From positions 1 to 13,807 of the forward strand of contig DAOURU010000007.1 in NCBI GenBank assembly GCA_030627585.1: 13,807 bases of DNA, in the 5' to 3' direction. The DNA is from Bacillota bacterium (GTDB taxonomy: Bacteria; Bacillota; DSM-12270; Thermacetogeniales; Thermacetogeniaceae). A program made the translations under genes and the position numbers. The stretch's first letter is position 1, and every line of letters begins with the position of its first letter. Shown piece after piece: positions 1 to 8,371 of this stretch. Below the pieces are notes generated by a model that did not search any database, was not told the DNA's origin, and worked only from the letters and a program-made list of their open reading frames with translations.

Positions 1-1055
1 ATCCGGCCTGCTGAAGTTTGAAGAACGCTTGTCACGAGGACAGAAATGCTCTGGCCGATGTACTTTTTCCCGCCTTCAATGACAATCATCGTGCCGTCTT
101 CCAGGTATGCAATCCCCTGTCCTGCTTCTTTGCCGTCGCGGATCACATCAACCGTTCCGATTTCCTCGCCTGGCAGGTAGAGCGGCTTCACCGCGTTGGC
201 CAGCTCATTGATGTTCAAAACCTTGATGCCTTCCAGTTCCGCAACCTTGTTTAAGTTGTAATCATTTGTAACAACCGGAGCGTCCAACTGCCGGGCTGCT
301 TTAATGAGATTGGCATCTACTTCGTGATTTTCGAGGCCCTCAAAATCCCTGATTTCCACGCGCATCCCCTGCTCTTTGCGCATCTGATTCAGAATATCGA
401 GACCGCGCCTCCCCTTGTTGCGCCTGAGCAGATCTGAAGAATCCGCAATGTGCTGGAGCTCTTCCAGGACAAAGCGGGGTACAATCAGGGTTCCCTCTAA
501 AAAACCGCTCCGGCAGATATCTGCAATCCGGCCGTCGATGATCACATTCGTGTCCAGGATCTTATAGCACCCCTTAGGGCCTTCGCTGCGCAACTGCTTG
601 TTTCCCGGCCTGAGAAAAGAAAACAACCCCGTCAGCTCTTCTTTCTTCTTCAATCCCACGCTCAATCCTAAATACCCCAGCAGCAGGCTGGCCGCGACAG
701 GAATGTAAGCGCCTACCCAGGGAATCCGGGCCAAAGGCGCACCTAATAAATTGGCAATGACAAGACCTACGATGAGTCCTAAAGCACCCCCGACCAGATC
801 TTGAAAAGGAGTACGCTGAAGTGCGGCTTCAAAGAAGCGCACCATCTGGAGGGTCACTTTGATCAGCCAGGGCGCCAAAAGAAACGTTGTGAAACCCAGA
901 ACGAGGGCAAGAAAACTTACAAGAGAATACCAGGTAAAACCCGTCGTCGGAATGAAGGCTTTAACGAAGTCCAAACGGTTGAAAAAAAATCCCAGCGCAA
1001 AACCGAGTCCTGCTCCTGCCAACCCTAAAAGGATTTGGACAATACGGCGTGCCAA
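1..1055 (-). CDS. yacL: Membrane-anchored PIN/TRAM domain protein (YacL family), 3' end cut by window edge
   Basis: Translating the minus strand from a TTG at 1055 gives about 351 codons open to the window edge. The first ~140 residues hold four hydrophobic segments. A PIN nuclease domain follows, with acidic motifs KILDTNVIIDGRI, VLEELQ and VVTNDYNLNKV, and then a TRAM-like RNA-binding region beginning near GEEIGTVDVI. This matches the B. subtilis YacL family (about 366 aa), so only a short C-terminal tail is missing. TTG 1055 is preferred over an in-frame ATG at 1103: GGAGGTG lies five bases upstream of it, and the predicted transcript starts at about 1104, which would leave the ATG without a leader. 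In Firmicutes this gene usually follows radA, disA and carD, as here. The family is thought to act as a membrane-tethered RNase; the substrate is unknown. Confidence 0.92.
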   Translation of the reverse strand, partial: MARRIVQILLGLAGAGLGFALGFFFNRLDFVKAFIPTTGFTWYSLVSFLALVLGFTTFLLAPWLIKVTLQMVRFFEAALQRTPFQDLVGGALGLIVGLVIANLLGAPLARIPWVGAYIPVAASLLLGYLGLSVGLKKKEELTGLFSFLRPGNKQLRSEGPKGCYKILDTNVIIDGRIADICRSGFLEGTLIVPRFVLEELQHIADSSDLLRRNKGRRGLDILNQMRKEQGMRVEIRDFEGLENHEVDANLIKAARQLDAPVVTNDYNLNKVAELEGIKVLNINELANAVKPLYLPGEEIGTVDVIRDGKEAGQGIAYLEDGTMIVIEGGKKYIGQSISVLVTSVLQTSAGR

Positions 1056-1110
1056 CTTGTCACCTCCCTTCTTGCGCTTGATACCCTTATTTTGGTTAGT
1101 CATTACTCTC

Positions 1111-1139
1111 ATTATACGAAAATTTCCAGAAACCCGCAA
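1111..1139 (-). promoter_or_regulatory. Sigma-A promoter for the PIN/TRAM gene
   Basis: On the minus strand TTGCGG (1134-1139) and a perfect TATAAT (1111-1116) are separated by 17 bases. The start point should be near 1104, giving a leader of about 50 bases before the TTG start at 1055. The PIN/TRAM gene can therefore be transcribed independently of carD. Confidence 0.7.
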
Positions 1140-1169
1140 GGGGAAGAATTTTCCCTTTTTCGAGCTCTT

Positions 1170-1649
1170 TCAGCCTTCTGCAACAACTTTTTTAATCAGC
1201 GATTCCACTTTGTCGGGATCCATTTTGCCTGCAAGGACAAGCTCGCTGATCAAAATTTGGCGGGCGCTTTCAAGCATCCTCTTGTCTCCCGAGGATAAAC
1301 CTTTTTTTAGCTCCTGGCGCATTAAATTCCTGACCACCTCCGCAACCGCAAAAACATTTCCGGTTCGAATTTTTTCAAGGTTGGCCCGGTACCTGTGGTT
1401 CCAGTTAAGAACGGTTTTGCCCTGTTCGTTCTTTGCCAAAACTTTAAAAACACCGGGGATCTGGCTTTCACTAATCACCTGGCGCACCCCGATCTGCTTG
1501 ACTTTTTCTGCCGGGACGAGCACCTTCAAATTCCCCGCAAAAAGCCGGAGCACGTAATACTCCCTTTTTTCCTCCCCCCGGCTTTCCACCGTTTCGACGA
1601 CCCCGGCGCCGTGCATTGGGTGTACAACTCGATCTCCAATCTTAAACAT
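1170..1649 (-). CDS. carD: CarD/CdnL-family RNA polymerase-binding transcription regulator
   Basis: The 159-aa product begins MFKIGDRVVHPMHGAGVVE, the typical N-terminal RNA polymerase-interacting (Tudor-like) domain of CarD/CdnL/TRCF proteins. A basic helical C-terminal half follows (residues ~75-159), with NWNHRYRANLEKI and VAEVVRNL, as in CarD proteins that contact DNA at the upstream edge of the promoter bubble. Length matches the family (about 155-165 aa). The ATG at 1649 is preceded by AGGAGGCC at good spacing. The family binds the RNAP beta subunit and stabilises open complexes at housekeeping promoters. Position between disA and yacL is the usual one in Clostridia. Its own promoter lies at 1695-1723. 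Confidence 0.95.
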   Translation of the reverse strand: MFKIGDRVVHPMHGAGVVETVESRGEEKREYYVLRLFAGNLKVLVPAEKVKQIGVRQVISESQIPGVFKVLAKNEQGKTVLNWNHRYRANLEKIRTGNVFAVAEVVRNLMRQELKKGLSSGDKRMLESARQILISELVLAGKMDPDKVESLIKKVVAEG

Positions 1650-1694
1650 TTTTTGGCCTCCTGAAATTAGTTAGGTAAATTCCTTTATGTTAAA

Positions 1695-1723
1695 ATTATA
1701 TCAATACGAGTTATTCCTGTCAA
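1695..1723 (-). promoter_or_regulatory. Consensus sigma-A promoter for carD
   Basis: The minus strand reads a perfect TTGACA (1718-1723), a 17-base spacer, and a perfect TATAAT (1695-1700). The start point is about 1688, some 40 bases before the carD ATG. A small inverted repeat, cctgt/acagg (1716-1730), overlaps the -35 box and could be a binding site or chance. Confidence 0.85.
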
Positions 1724-1791
1724 AAACAGGAGAATTTTAATTTTGCGTAAAGGGGCGGCCGATATTTTGAAGGAGAAATTTCGGAGCAGAA

Positions 1792-1821
1792 TTGACAAGA
1801 CAGAAAAGATGCAGCTATAAT
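1792..1821 (+). promoter_or_regulatory. Consensus sigma-A promoter for the 131-aa conserved gene
   Basis: A perfect TTGACA (1792-1797), an 18-base spacer and a perfect TATAAT (1816-1821) lie 42 bases upstream of the ATG at 1864. It points away from the carD promoter; the two -35 boxes are about 68 bases apart, so one bound protein could affect both. Confidence 0.85.
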
Positions 1822-1863
1822 TAGGATAGCTGGCACACACAAAGTGATGAGGAGGCCTGGCTG

Positions 1864-2259
1864 ATGAAGGACCTGATATGTGACGAATTTCAGAATATGG
1901 TATCCGAGCTTCTCATCCGCCACCACAGTATTCTGGATGTCCTTTCGAAATTCCAGGAAGGATGTACCCGAACCAATCGAGCCACTGTCAAAGCTGTTAC
2001 CGGTTGCGGCTGCCTCAGTATCGAAGCGAAGAAAAAACAAATTCCCTCCGCTGCCTCCCTCCTAGAGCTCAAGGATTACTTTGAAAGTCACCTGCGCGGT
2101 AAACTCTGCCCGAACTGCCGGGAAATCATCGAGACCGAGATTGGAAAAACCCTTTTCTATCTGACAGCCCTCTGCAATCTCCTCGACTTAAACCTCTACG
2201 ATATTTTCCTCAAGGAGCATAAAAAAATCAGCACACTCCGGTTTTTTAATTTTACCTGA
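1864..2259 (+). CDS. Conserved 131-aa protein of unknown function (disA-carD locus)
   Basis: The ATG at 1864 follows AGGAGG at good spacing and a consensus promoter. The product starts MKDLICDEFQNMVSELLIRH and is largely helical and soluble, with no signal peptide or membrane segment. It has two cysteine-containing motifs, CGC at about residues 48-50 and CPNC at about 82-85. The C-terminal helices (EIGKTLFYLTALCNLLDLNLYD) recall the helix packing of MazG-like nucleotide pyrophosphohydrolases, but I cannot place metal-binding EExxE motifs, so that likeness is weak. From memory, related proteins in this same locus in other Clostridia are annotated with a DUF (possibly DUF1573); I could not verify that. 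It converges on disA with a shared terminator between. Function unknown; the cysteines suggest a metal or redox site only as inference. Confidence 0.85.
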   Translation: MKDLICDEFQNMVSELLIRHHSILDVLSKFQEGCTRTNRATVKAVTGCGCLSIEAKKKQIPSAASLLELKDYFESHLRGKLCPNCREIIETEIGKTLFYLTALCNLLDLNLYDIFLKEHKKISTLRFFNFT

Positions 2260-2413
2260 GCCTTCCTTATCGCATGACCAGGCTCCATTGTTAAATAAGT
2301 ATTAAAATAAGTCTCAAAACTCAATTTTGAAGAGGAGATAAACTGGAATAGAGAAGAAAAGCGCAGTGTGGCTTTGTAAATTACACACTCATCGATAATT
2401 GAGGCAATGAAAA

Positions 2414-2439
2414 GGGGCGCCCTGGCGGTGCCTTTTTTT
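2414..2439 (+). terminator. Rho-independent terminator between convergent genes (probably bidirectional)
   Basis: The stem ggcgcc (2416-2421) / ggtgcc (2427-2432) encloses a five-base loop and is followed by seven T on the plus strand, about 155 bases after the 131-aa gene. Read on the minus strand the same stem is followed by CCTTTT, so it may also end the disA transcript. The rest of 2260-2532 holds no gene that I can support. Confidence 0.7.
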
Positions 2440-2532
2440 GCAGGTCGGTCGGCTTTCGCTTCGAGCCGGAAACGGCAAGGTTCGGTCGGCATGGATTCAA
2501 GTACGCAGGTTTGATACAGATTTACAGGAGGC

Positions 2533-3783
2533 TCACATATAGCGATCGAGCATTACCTGCTCCTGCAGGCGGCGCAGGCCGTTTTTAATGGCGCGTGCCC
2601 GAACTTCTCCAATCCCTTCCACATCGTCCAGCTCTTCGATGGAAGCCTTGATAATATTTTGGAGATTGCCAAGAGTCTGGATGAGATTCTCAATGACTGC
2701 AACAGGGAGGCGGGGGATTTTTTGCAGGATCCGGTAGCCGCGCGGGAAAACTGTGAGATCCAGGACGCTGGCAGCGGCTCCATAACCCAAAGCCCGGCTG
2801 ATATTGGTTAAATCGAGGAGTTCGTCAGGCGACCAGCTGGCAAAGAACTGCTTTTCTTCAAGCGGAGTTCTGTCATCCCCGGCGTAGTAATCCTGAATGA
2901 CGTGAAGGAGTTCTTCCTCAACGTTTGTCACGAGTTCTTCTACCTGCATTGTGACAAGCCGCCCCTCGACCCCGAGCTCTCCAATATAGGTTTGCAGTTC
3001 CCGGACGATCCGCATCACCATTTCCCCGCGCTGGACGACCTTGGCAACATCGTAAACCGTCACCAGGTCTTCAAACTCAAGCGCGGTTAAATTGACAACG
3101 GCCTTATCAAAAACCCCCTTGTATTTTTCGAGGGTTTGGATGGCCTGGTTGGCCTTGGAGAGAATGACGCTGATATCCCGCAGGCTGTAGCGAATCGTTC
3201 CTTTGTACAGGGTAATGACACCCCGGCGCTGGGAAATGGCGATCACCAAAGCGCCTGTCTGGCACGCCACGCGCTCTGCCGTCCGGTGCCTGATTCCGGT
3301 CTCCAACGAGGGAATATGGGGGTCCGGAATCAGTTGGGTATTTGCATACAAGATCCGCCTGGCATCGTGGCTCAAAATGATGGCCCCGTCCATCTTCGCC
3401 AATTCGTATAAACTGGGCGGGGTAAATTCTGTATCAATCTGAAAGCCTCCTTCAACCAGACTTAAAATCTCCGGACTGTCCCCGACGACGATTAAAGCTC
3501 CCATTTTCGCCCGCAGGATGCTCTCCAGACCCTCGCGCAGGGGTGTGCCCGGGGCGACCATCTTTAAAGCTTTGAGCAGGCTGTCATCCTTTTCCTCCCG
3601 GCCCTCCTTTTTTTCCAGCCGGTCGTCTTTCCCCTCACGCGCCTCCTTCGCCTCTTTCGAGCTTTCGCGGGCGGGTTCCTTTTCTTTCGGAGATTCTTTT
3701 TCTTTGGGGCCTTCTCTGACGCTTCTGCTTTTTTGCGGCTTTTCTTCTTGTTCCTTTTCCTCTTGGACTTGTTCTTCTTTCAC
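2533..3783 (-). CDS. disA: DNA integrity scanning diadenylate cyclase DisA with a charged N-terminal extension
   Basis: The product is 416 aa and makes the second messenger c-di-AMP from two ATP while scanning DNA for branched structures. The DAC domain covers about residues 68-200, with the DGA motif at 132-134 and RHRTAER at 165-171, both needed for catalysis. A helical linker follows, then a C-terminal helix-hairpin-helix DNA-binding region with VEGIGEVRARAIKNGL. From about residue 67 it aligns from memory with B. subtilis DisA (about 357 aa). Residues 1-66 are an extra tail made almost only of K, E, R, S, P, D and G. The GTG start at 3783 has GGGAGG seven bases upstream, so the tail looks genuinely translated. 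It lies 19 bases downstream of radA and is probably co-transcribed with it. Confidence 0.96.
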   Translation of the reverse strand: MKEEQVQEEKEQEEKPQKSRSVREGPKEKESPKEKEPARESSKEAKEAREGKDDRLEKKEGREEKDDSLLKALKMVAPGTPLREGLESILRAKMGALIVVGDSPEILSLVEGGFQIDTEFTPPSLYELAKMDGAIILSHDARRILYANTQLIPDPHIPSLETGIRHRTAERVACQTGALVIAISQRRGVITLYKGTIRYSLRDISVILSKANQAIQTLEKYKGVFDKAVVNLTALEFEDLVTVYDVAKVVQRGEMVMRIVRELQTYIGELGVEGRLVTMQVEELVTNVEEELLHVIQDYYAGDDRTPLEEKQFFASWSPDELLDLTNISRALGYGAAASVLDLTVFPRGYRILQKIPRLPVAVIENLIQTLGNLQNIIKASIEELDDVEGIGEVRARAIKNGLRRLQEQVMLDRYM

Positions 3784-3802
3784 CTGCGTTCCTCCCGACT
3801 AT

Positions 3803-5149
3803 CTAAATCCCTAGTTCAAGCGCTTCTTGAACTGTTTTGACCCCGAGCAACTCGAGATCCTCGTACCGTTCCCGCAGCCCCAAGCCGCGTTCTGGAACGA
3901 TTAACCGCCGGAATCCCAGGCGGCGGGCCTCTTTCAAACGCTGCTCGACCCGGCCTACCGCTCTTACTTCTCCCGTGAGCCCGATTTCACCCAGCACCAC
4001 CGTCTGGGCATCAACCGGAAGATTTCGGAAGCTCGAGGCCAGAGCGAGGGCAATTCCCAGGTCAGCGGCAGGTTCCAGTACCTTCAGCCCCCCGACAACG
4101 TTTACGTAGATATCCTGGCTGGCAAGGTGAAAACCCACCCGTTTTTCTAAAACCGCTGCAATGAAAATAACTCTGTTGTAATCAACGCCGGCCGTCGCCC
4201 TGCGGGGAGAACCAAAAGCCGCAGGGCAAACCAGGGACTGGATCTCCACCAGAAGAGGTCTTGTTCCTTCGAGAGCGGCAACAACCACAGAGCCGGGGGT
4301 GCCGCCGGCACGCTCAGCAAGGAAGAGGGCCGAGGGGTTGCTCACCTCCTCGAGACCTGTGTCTCCCATCGCAAAAACAGCAATCTCATTGGTTGCCCCA
4401 AAACGGTTTTTCACGGCCCGCAAAAGCCGGAAGTTCTGGTGGCGCTCCCCCTCAAAGGAAAGAACGGCATCTACCATGTGCTCCAGCACACGGGGGCCCG
4501 CCAGCGTTCCCTCTTTTGTTACATGCCCAACTAAAAAGCAGGCGAAATTCCGGAGTTTTGCCAGCCGCACCAGCTCTGCCGTACATTCCCGCAACTGGCC
4601 GATGCTTCCCGGCATGAGCGGAACCTCCGGGTGCGCCATTGTTTGAATGGAATCAATGATTACGAGCACCGGCTCCAGCTCTTCAATCGCGCCGCAAATA
4701 TAAGAAAGGTTGGTTTCGGCCGTGAAATAGAGGCGCGTACAGGCAACACCGAGCCGCCGCGCCCGCATCTGAACCTGCCGTTTCGATTCTTCTCCCGAAA
4801 CATACAGGACAATCCCGTGGTGTTCCCCCACATAAGCAGCAAGCTGGATGAGCAGCGTGGATTTCCCGATCCCGGGATCTCCGCCCACAAGAACTACAGA
4901 ACCGGGAACTATACCTCCTCCAAGCACCCTGTTGAGCTCGCCGGAGTGCCCGTCAAACCGGGTTTCCTCAGTTAAAGGGGAACTGTTTAAAAGCTCAGGA
5001 GGAGAAGTCGAAGACAAGAGTGCTTTTTTTGGTTTTTGCGGACTCTCACGGAAGGTATTCCAGCCTCCGCAGCCCGGGCAGCGTCCCAGCCACTTCCCTG
5101 TTTCATACCCGCAATCCGTGCAGAAAAATCTTACTTTCCCGCGGGACAA
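3803..5149 (-). CDS. radA: DNA repair protein RadA (Sms)
   Basis: The 448-aa product is a RecA-like ATPase that drives branch migration during recombination and repair. An N-terminal C4 zinc finger is visible (Cys 10, 13, 24, 27: CTDCGYE and CPGCGGW). Walker A GGDPGIGKST is at 89-98, the Walker B region VLVIIDS at 161-167, and the RadA-specific KNRFG motif at 247-251. A C-terminal Lon-protease-like domain (about 290-448) lacks protease function in this family. Length is normal. The start is TTG at 5149; its ribosome binding site (purine-rich AAGAAGGGCGGGG) is not ideal, but MSRGKVRFFCTDCGYE matches the usual family start. It is the first gene of a radA-disA unit with its own promoter at 5193. 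RadA is known to inhibit DisA cyclase activity in B. subtilis, so the pairing is functional. Confidence 0.97.
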   Translation of the reverse strand: MSRGKVRFFCTDCGYETGKWLGRCPGCGGWNTFRESPQKPKKALLSSTSPPELLNSSPLTEETRFDGHSGELNRVLGGGIVPGSVVLVGGDPGIGKSTLLIQLAAYVGEHHGIVLYVSGEESKRQVQMRARRLGVACTRLYFTAETNLSYICGAIEELEPVLVIIDSIQTMAHPEVPLMPGSIGQLRECTAELVRLAKLRNFACFLVGHVTKEGTLAGPRVLEHMVDAVLSFEGERHQNFRLLRAVKNRFGATNEIAVFAMGDTGLEEVSNPSALFLAERAGGTPGSVVVAALEGTRPLLVEIQSLVCPAAFGSPRRATAGVDYNRVIFIAAVLEKRVGFHLASQDIYVNVVGGLKVLEPAADLGIALALASSFRNLPVDAQTVVLGEIGLTGEVRAVGRVEQRLKEARRLGFRRLIVPERGLGLRERYEDLELLGVKTVQEALELGI

Positions 5150-5192
5150 AGGCGCCCCGCCCTTCTTCCAGCTTCAAATTTACTTTAAATTT

Positions 5193-5201
5193 ATTATAAC
5201 A
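5193..5201 (-). promoter_or_regulatory. Extended -10 promoter for radA-disA
   Basis: The minus strand reads TGTTATAAT, an extended -10 (TGn plus a perfect TATAAT at 5193-5198), about 45 bases upstream of the radA TTG. There is no convincing -35; a T-rich tract occupies that position. An extended -10 can work without one. Confidence 0.6.
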
Positions 5202-5375
5202 TTTTTGCATACGTAAAAAAACCTTAGCCTTTCTTCCGCGGCGAAGCCGGTGGAATCATTGCCGGCAGGAGAACGAAATCTGAAGACGCCCCGGGATTTA
5301 AGAAAAAGCTTATCATTAAGGGTACTGCCGCTAGGGGCGGCATTGATGGTAAGCACGCAGCTTAATGAAGCGCCT

Positions 5376-8096
5376 TTATCTGGCAGAGACCATCCGGTTT
5401 AAAACCTCGCCAAGCTCATCTAAAGCCTTCCCGTAGCCGGCCCAGTCGCCGGCGCGCTGGCTTTCCACAGCCTCTTTATAAAGTTCGCGGGCGCGGCGGG
5501 CAAGGTCGGCCATGCCCTGGGGAAACGCCGGCGGCTGCGGCTGCTGGGAGTCCGGCGTCTCCGACGGCGCCTTTTCCGGAGACGCAAAAAGTTTATTTAA
5601 TGCTCCCTCCAGGTCCTTATCCATGACCACGCTGCCCTCATATAAGGCAATAATCCGGCTGAGCTCAGGCAAACTGCTCTCCTCGGCCTGCAGGAAAAGC
5701 GGCTCCACGTAGAGGAGTTTCCCGGCCAGGGGCACAGTAATCAAATTCCCTCTGATTACCTCAGAGCCGTACTGGCTCCAGAGCGTTAGTTGCTGGGAAA
5801 TATCGGGATCCTGATCAATGCTGGCCTCCACCTGCATCGGCCCGTAGACATGAGCATCTTTGGGGAATTCGTAGACTACCAACTCTCCGTAGTGCACGCC
5901 GTCACAGCGCGCGGCAGCCCAGGCGATCAGGTTCTCGCGCTTCACAGGGGTGAAGGGAAGCACCAGAACAAATTCTGCCTTCGTTTCTTCCGGCAGCTGC
6001 ACAATCGCATAGTAGGGTTCCATCTCCTGGCTCGCCGCGGTATGCTTTTCAGAAGGAATCGTCCATTCAGCCTCCCTGGTATAAAAGACGCGGGGATCCT
6101 CAATATGGTAAACACTATAGATAGAAGACTGCATCTGAAACAAATCTACCGGGTAGCGGATGTGTGAGCGCAGTTCAGGCGGCATTTCCGCCAGGGGACG
6201 GTACAGGTTCGGAAAAATCTTGCTGTAAGTCTTAACTACCGGGTCGGCGGGATCGCTGATATAGAAAGCAATCCCTCCCTCGTACGCATCTACCACGACT
6301 TTAACGGAATTTCGAATATAATTAAGCCGCCCGTGGGGCTCCGCGTATGGATAGCGGTCGCTTGCAGTATAAGCATCCCAGATCCAGTAAATCCTGCCTC
6401 CAGCAACAACCGGGTAGGGATCCCTGTCATATTTCAGGTAAGGCGCCAGGCGGCGGGCATCCTGAACCGTGCGATTGTAGAGAATCCGGCTCTCGGGTGT
6501 AAGATCCGCCGTCAGGAGCAAGCGCAGATCCCGGAAATGTGCGGCGTACAGCAGCCGCCGCCATACATTGCTCAACTGCACGCCTCCTGACCCTTGGTAG
6601 TTGGTATAAGCATTTTCCTGCCCAGAGGGATAGTCAAACTCCCCTGCTTTGGTATTCACAACGACCATATTAGTAGTAAGCTCGCCAAAGTAGATTTCCG
6701 GGCGCGTTATTTTCATTTCTACCGCCGGCGCCTTCGGCGGGATATCTTTGACCATAAAAACCGGCAGCCCCTGGGGAGTAGTCTCGTTGACCGGGCTCAT
6801 AACCAACCCGTAGCCATGGGTATACTGCAGGCGGCGGTTGACCCAGGTTTGAGCGCGCTCGGGAAGATCTCTCTGATCAAGCTCGCGCGCCGAGAGCATC
6901 ACCTGGCGGTAATTCCCATCTATTGTGTAGCGGTCAATATCCACGTCGCCAAAGCGATAATAACGGCGGAACTGCTGCAACTGGTTGTAGACCTGTCCTA
7001 AAGGGCGGTAATCCCAGAGGCGGAGATTCGCAATTGTATCCGCATATGACGCAAGCTCCACGCGGTCCGCCGTCCGGGACTCAAGATTAAATGTTTTGCG
7101 TTCGACCTTATCCAAACCGTATGCCTGGCGGGTAGCCGCGATGTTGTGTTCCAGATACCTCTTCTCCCGGCTGAACTCGTTGGGCTCGACCTGGAATTTC
7201 TGCACCAGCACCGGGTAAGCTCCTCCCAGGAGAAGCGCCGCCACAACCAGGGCGCCAATGCTCAGGAGAATCGGGCGCAGCCGCCCCCGCAGGATTCCCA
7301 AAAATACAATTAGCGCTGCCAGCAGCGCCAGCACCATCAGAATCTGCAGCACCGGAAGCCTCGCCTGGATATCGGTGTACCCCGCGCCGAAAAAGGTTCC
7401 CGAGGGAGAAAGCAGCAATTCATAGGCGCGCAGGCGGTAATCCCAGGCTTTAACTACCAGCAGGCCTGCCGCAATAAGGGCGAGGTGAAGCTTTACCGGC
7501 GAAAATACCCGCCAGCCGCCTTCGAGAAATTCGCCTGAGACGAAAACAAAATAGGTAAGGCCGACACAAATAAAGACTAAAATTAAGGCTCCAGCCAGCA
7601 AATTCCCGAGCAGTTCGTAAAAAGGAAGCTTAAAGACGTAAAAACCGACATCCAGCCCGAAGATGGGATCAGTTGCTCCGAAGGGAGTGGCGTGAATAAA
7701 CTTCTGGATCAGTTCCCACCGGGAACCGGCTTGTCCGGCCAGCAAGAACGCCAGAAGGGCACTGAATCCTAACATCAACCAGGTGCCGGTACGGGAGAAC
7801 AGAAAACGGCGGACAAAGTTTTCCCCCAATTCCAGAAACCGGCTGTTCACCAAATGTATGCGCTGTTCAGGCAAGCAGCGCCGGGCATACCAGAAGTTAA
7901 GCAAGAAAAACAGGAAAGCAACGAGAAAAGCTATCAGACCAACGCCAAACCGGGTGAGGAATAAAGTCCGGAAGACCCCTGAATACCCCAGGGAAGCAAA
8001 CCACATATAATCCGCCCAAATACCTGCAATACTGAAGAGAATGCCCAAGGCGACAACAATTACAACGATCAGGAAAAGCCGTGCACGCACCTGCAT
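5376..8096 (-). CDS. UPF0182 family large membrane protein
   Basis: The 906-aa product has about seven predicted membrane segments in its first ~310 residues, beginning with a hydrophobic stretch at residues 8-30 and a WADYMWFASLGY motif typical of UPF0182 (COG1615) proteins. A long polar region (about 315-830), predicted to lie outside the membrane, contains family-like segments such as RRYYRFGDVDIDRY, YGLVMSPVNE and PYLKYDRDPYPVV. The tail has a proline/glutamine-rich linker followed by a helical segment (ARRARELYKEA), also usual for the family. The ATG at 8096 is preceded by GGGGAGGAGAGG and a good promoter. The function of the family is not established. It is monocistronic here, ending 226 bases before radA; the intergenic stretch holds the radA promoter and small hairpins without clear T tracts. 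Confidence 0.93.
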   Translation of the reverse strand: MQVRARLFLIVVIVVALGILFSIAGIWADYMWFASLGYSGVFRTLFLTRFGVGLIAFLVAFLFFLLNFWYARRCLPEQRIHLVNSRFLELGENFVRRFLFSRTGTWLMLGFSALLAFLLAGQAGSRWELIQKFIHATPFGATDPIFGLDVGFYVFKLPFYELLGNLLAGALILVFICVGLTYFVFVSGEFLEGGWRVFSPVKLHLALIAAGLLVVKAWDYRLRAYELLLSPSGTFFGAGYTDIQARLPVLQILMVLALLAALIVFLGILRGRLRPILLSIGALVVAALLLGGAYPVLVQKFQVEPNEFSREKRYLEHNIAATRQAYGLDKVERKTFNLESRTADRVELASYADTIANLRLWDYRPLGQVYNQLQQFRRYYRFGDVDIDRYTIDGNYRQVMLSARELDQRDLPERAQTWVNRRLQYTHGYGLVMSPVNETTPQGLPVFMVKDIPPKAPAVEMKITRPEIYFGELTTNMVVVNTKAGEFDYPSGQENAYTNYQGSGGVQLSNVWRRLLYAAHFRDLRLLLTADLTPESRILYNRTVQDARRLAPYLKYDRDPYPVVAGGRIYWIWDAYTASDRYPYAEPHGRLNYIRNSVKVVVDAYEGGIAFYISDPADPVVKTYSKIFPNLYRPLAEMPPELRSHIRYPVDLFQMQSSIYSVYHIEDPRVFYTREAEWTIPSEKHTAASQEMEPYYAIVQLPEETKAEFVLVLPFTPVKRENLIAWAAARCDGVHYGELVVYEFPKDAHVYGPMQVEASIDQDPDISQQLTLWSQYGSEVIRGNLITVPLAGKLLYVEPLFLQAEESSLPELSRIIALYEGSVVMDKDLEGALNKLFASPEKAPSETPDSQQPQPPAFPQGMADLARRARELYKEAVESQRAGDWAGYGKALDELGEVLNRMVSAR

Positions 8097-8171
8097 TAAG
8101 TACCTCTCCTCCCCATTTTTGGCTTATCGGATTGGATCCAGCTTGAACTCGAAGAGACAACAATTACCCTG

Positions 8172-8200
8172 ATTATACTTGAAATTGAATTTAGCTTCAA
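8172..8200 (-). promoter_or_regulatory. Sigma-A promoter for the UPF0182 gene
   Basis: On the minus strand TTGAAG (8195-8200) and a perfect TATAAT (8172-8177) are spaced by 17 bases, leaving a leader of about 70 bases before the ATG at 8096. The rest of the intergenic gap up to 8467 holds no recognisable gene. Confidence 0.75.
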
Positions 8201-8371
8201 CAGCGGTCCTGCGCTCCTGCGCTCCGTGCCGGATCTTTACCATGTTCTGGGAGTTACATTGCTGCGCTCGGGGACGCGCGCCCTGTTGACAGCCGGGGAT
8301 GCCTCACTCGAGCGCCCCCATGCAAAAAAGTTGCTCAAGCAGAGAAAAGAAAGCAGGAAAAGGACCCTCTT

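Noticed and set aside
1139..1160. Hairpin gggaa/ttccc followed by T on the plus strand
   Set aside because: No plus-strand gene ends here; it lies in the leader between carD and the PIN/TRAM gene and the minus-strand version lacks a T tract.
859..1557. 232-aa plus-strand open frame
   Set aside because: It lies antisense to carD and the PIN/TRAM gene, lacks a ribosome binding site, and its translation is low-complexity with no family resemblance.
5326..5342. Hairpin tgccgc/gcggca downstream of the UPF0182 gene as a terminator
   Set aside because: The T-rich tract on the minus strand is about 20 bases away, so it does not fit an intrinsic terminator. Termination may occur by other means.
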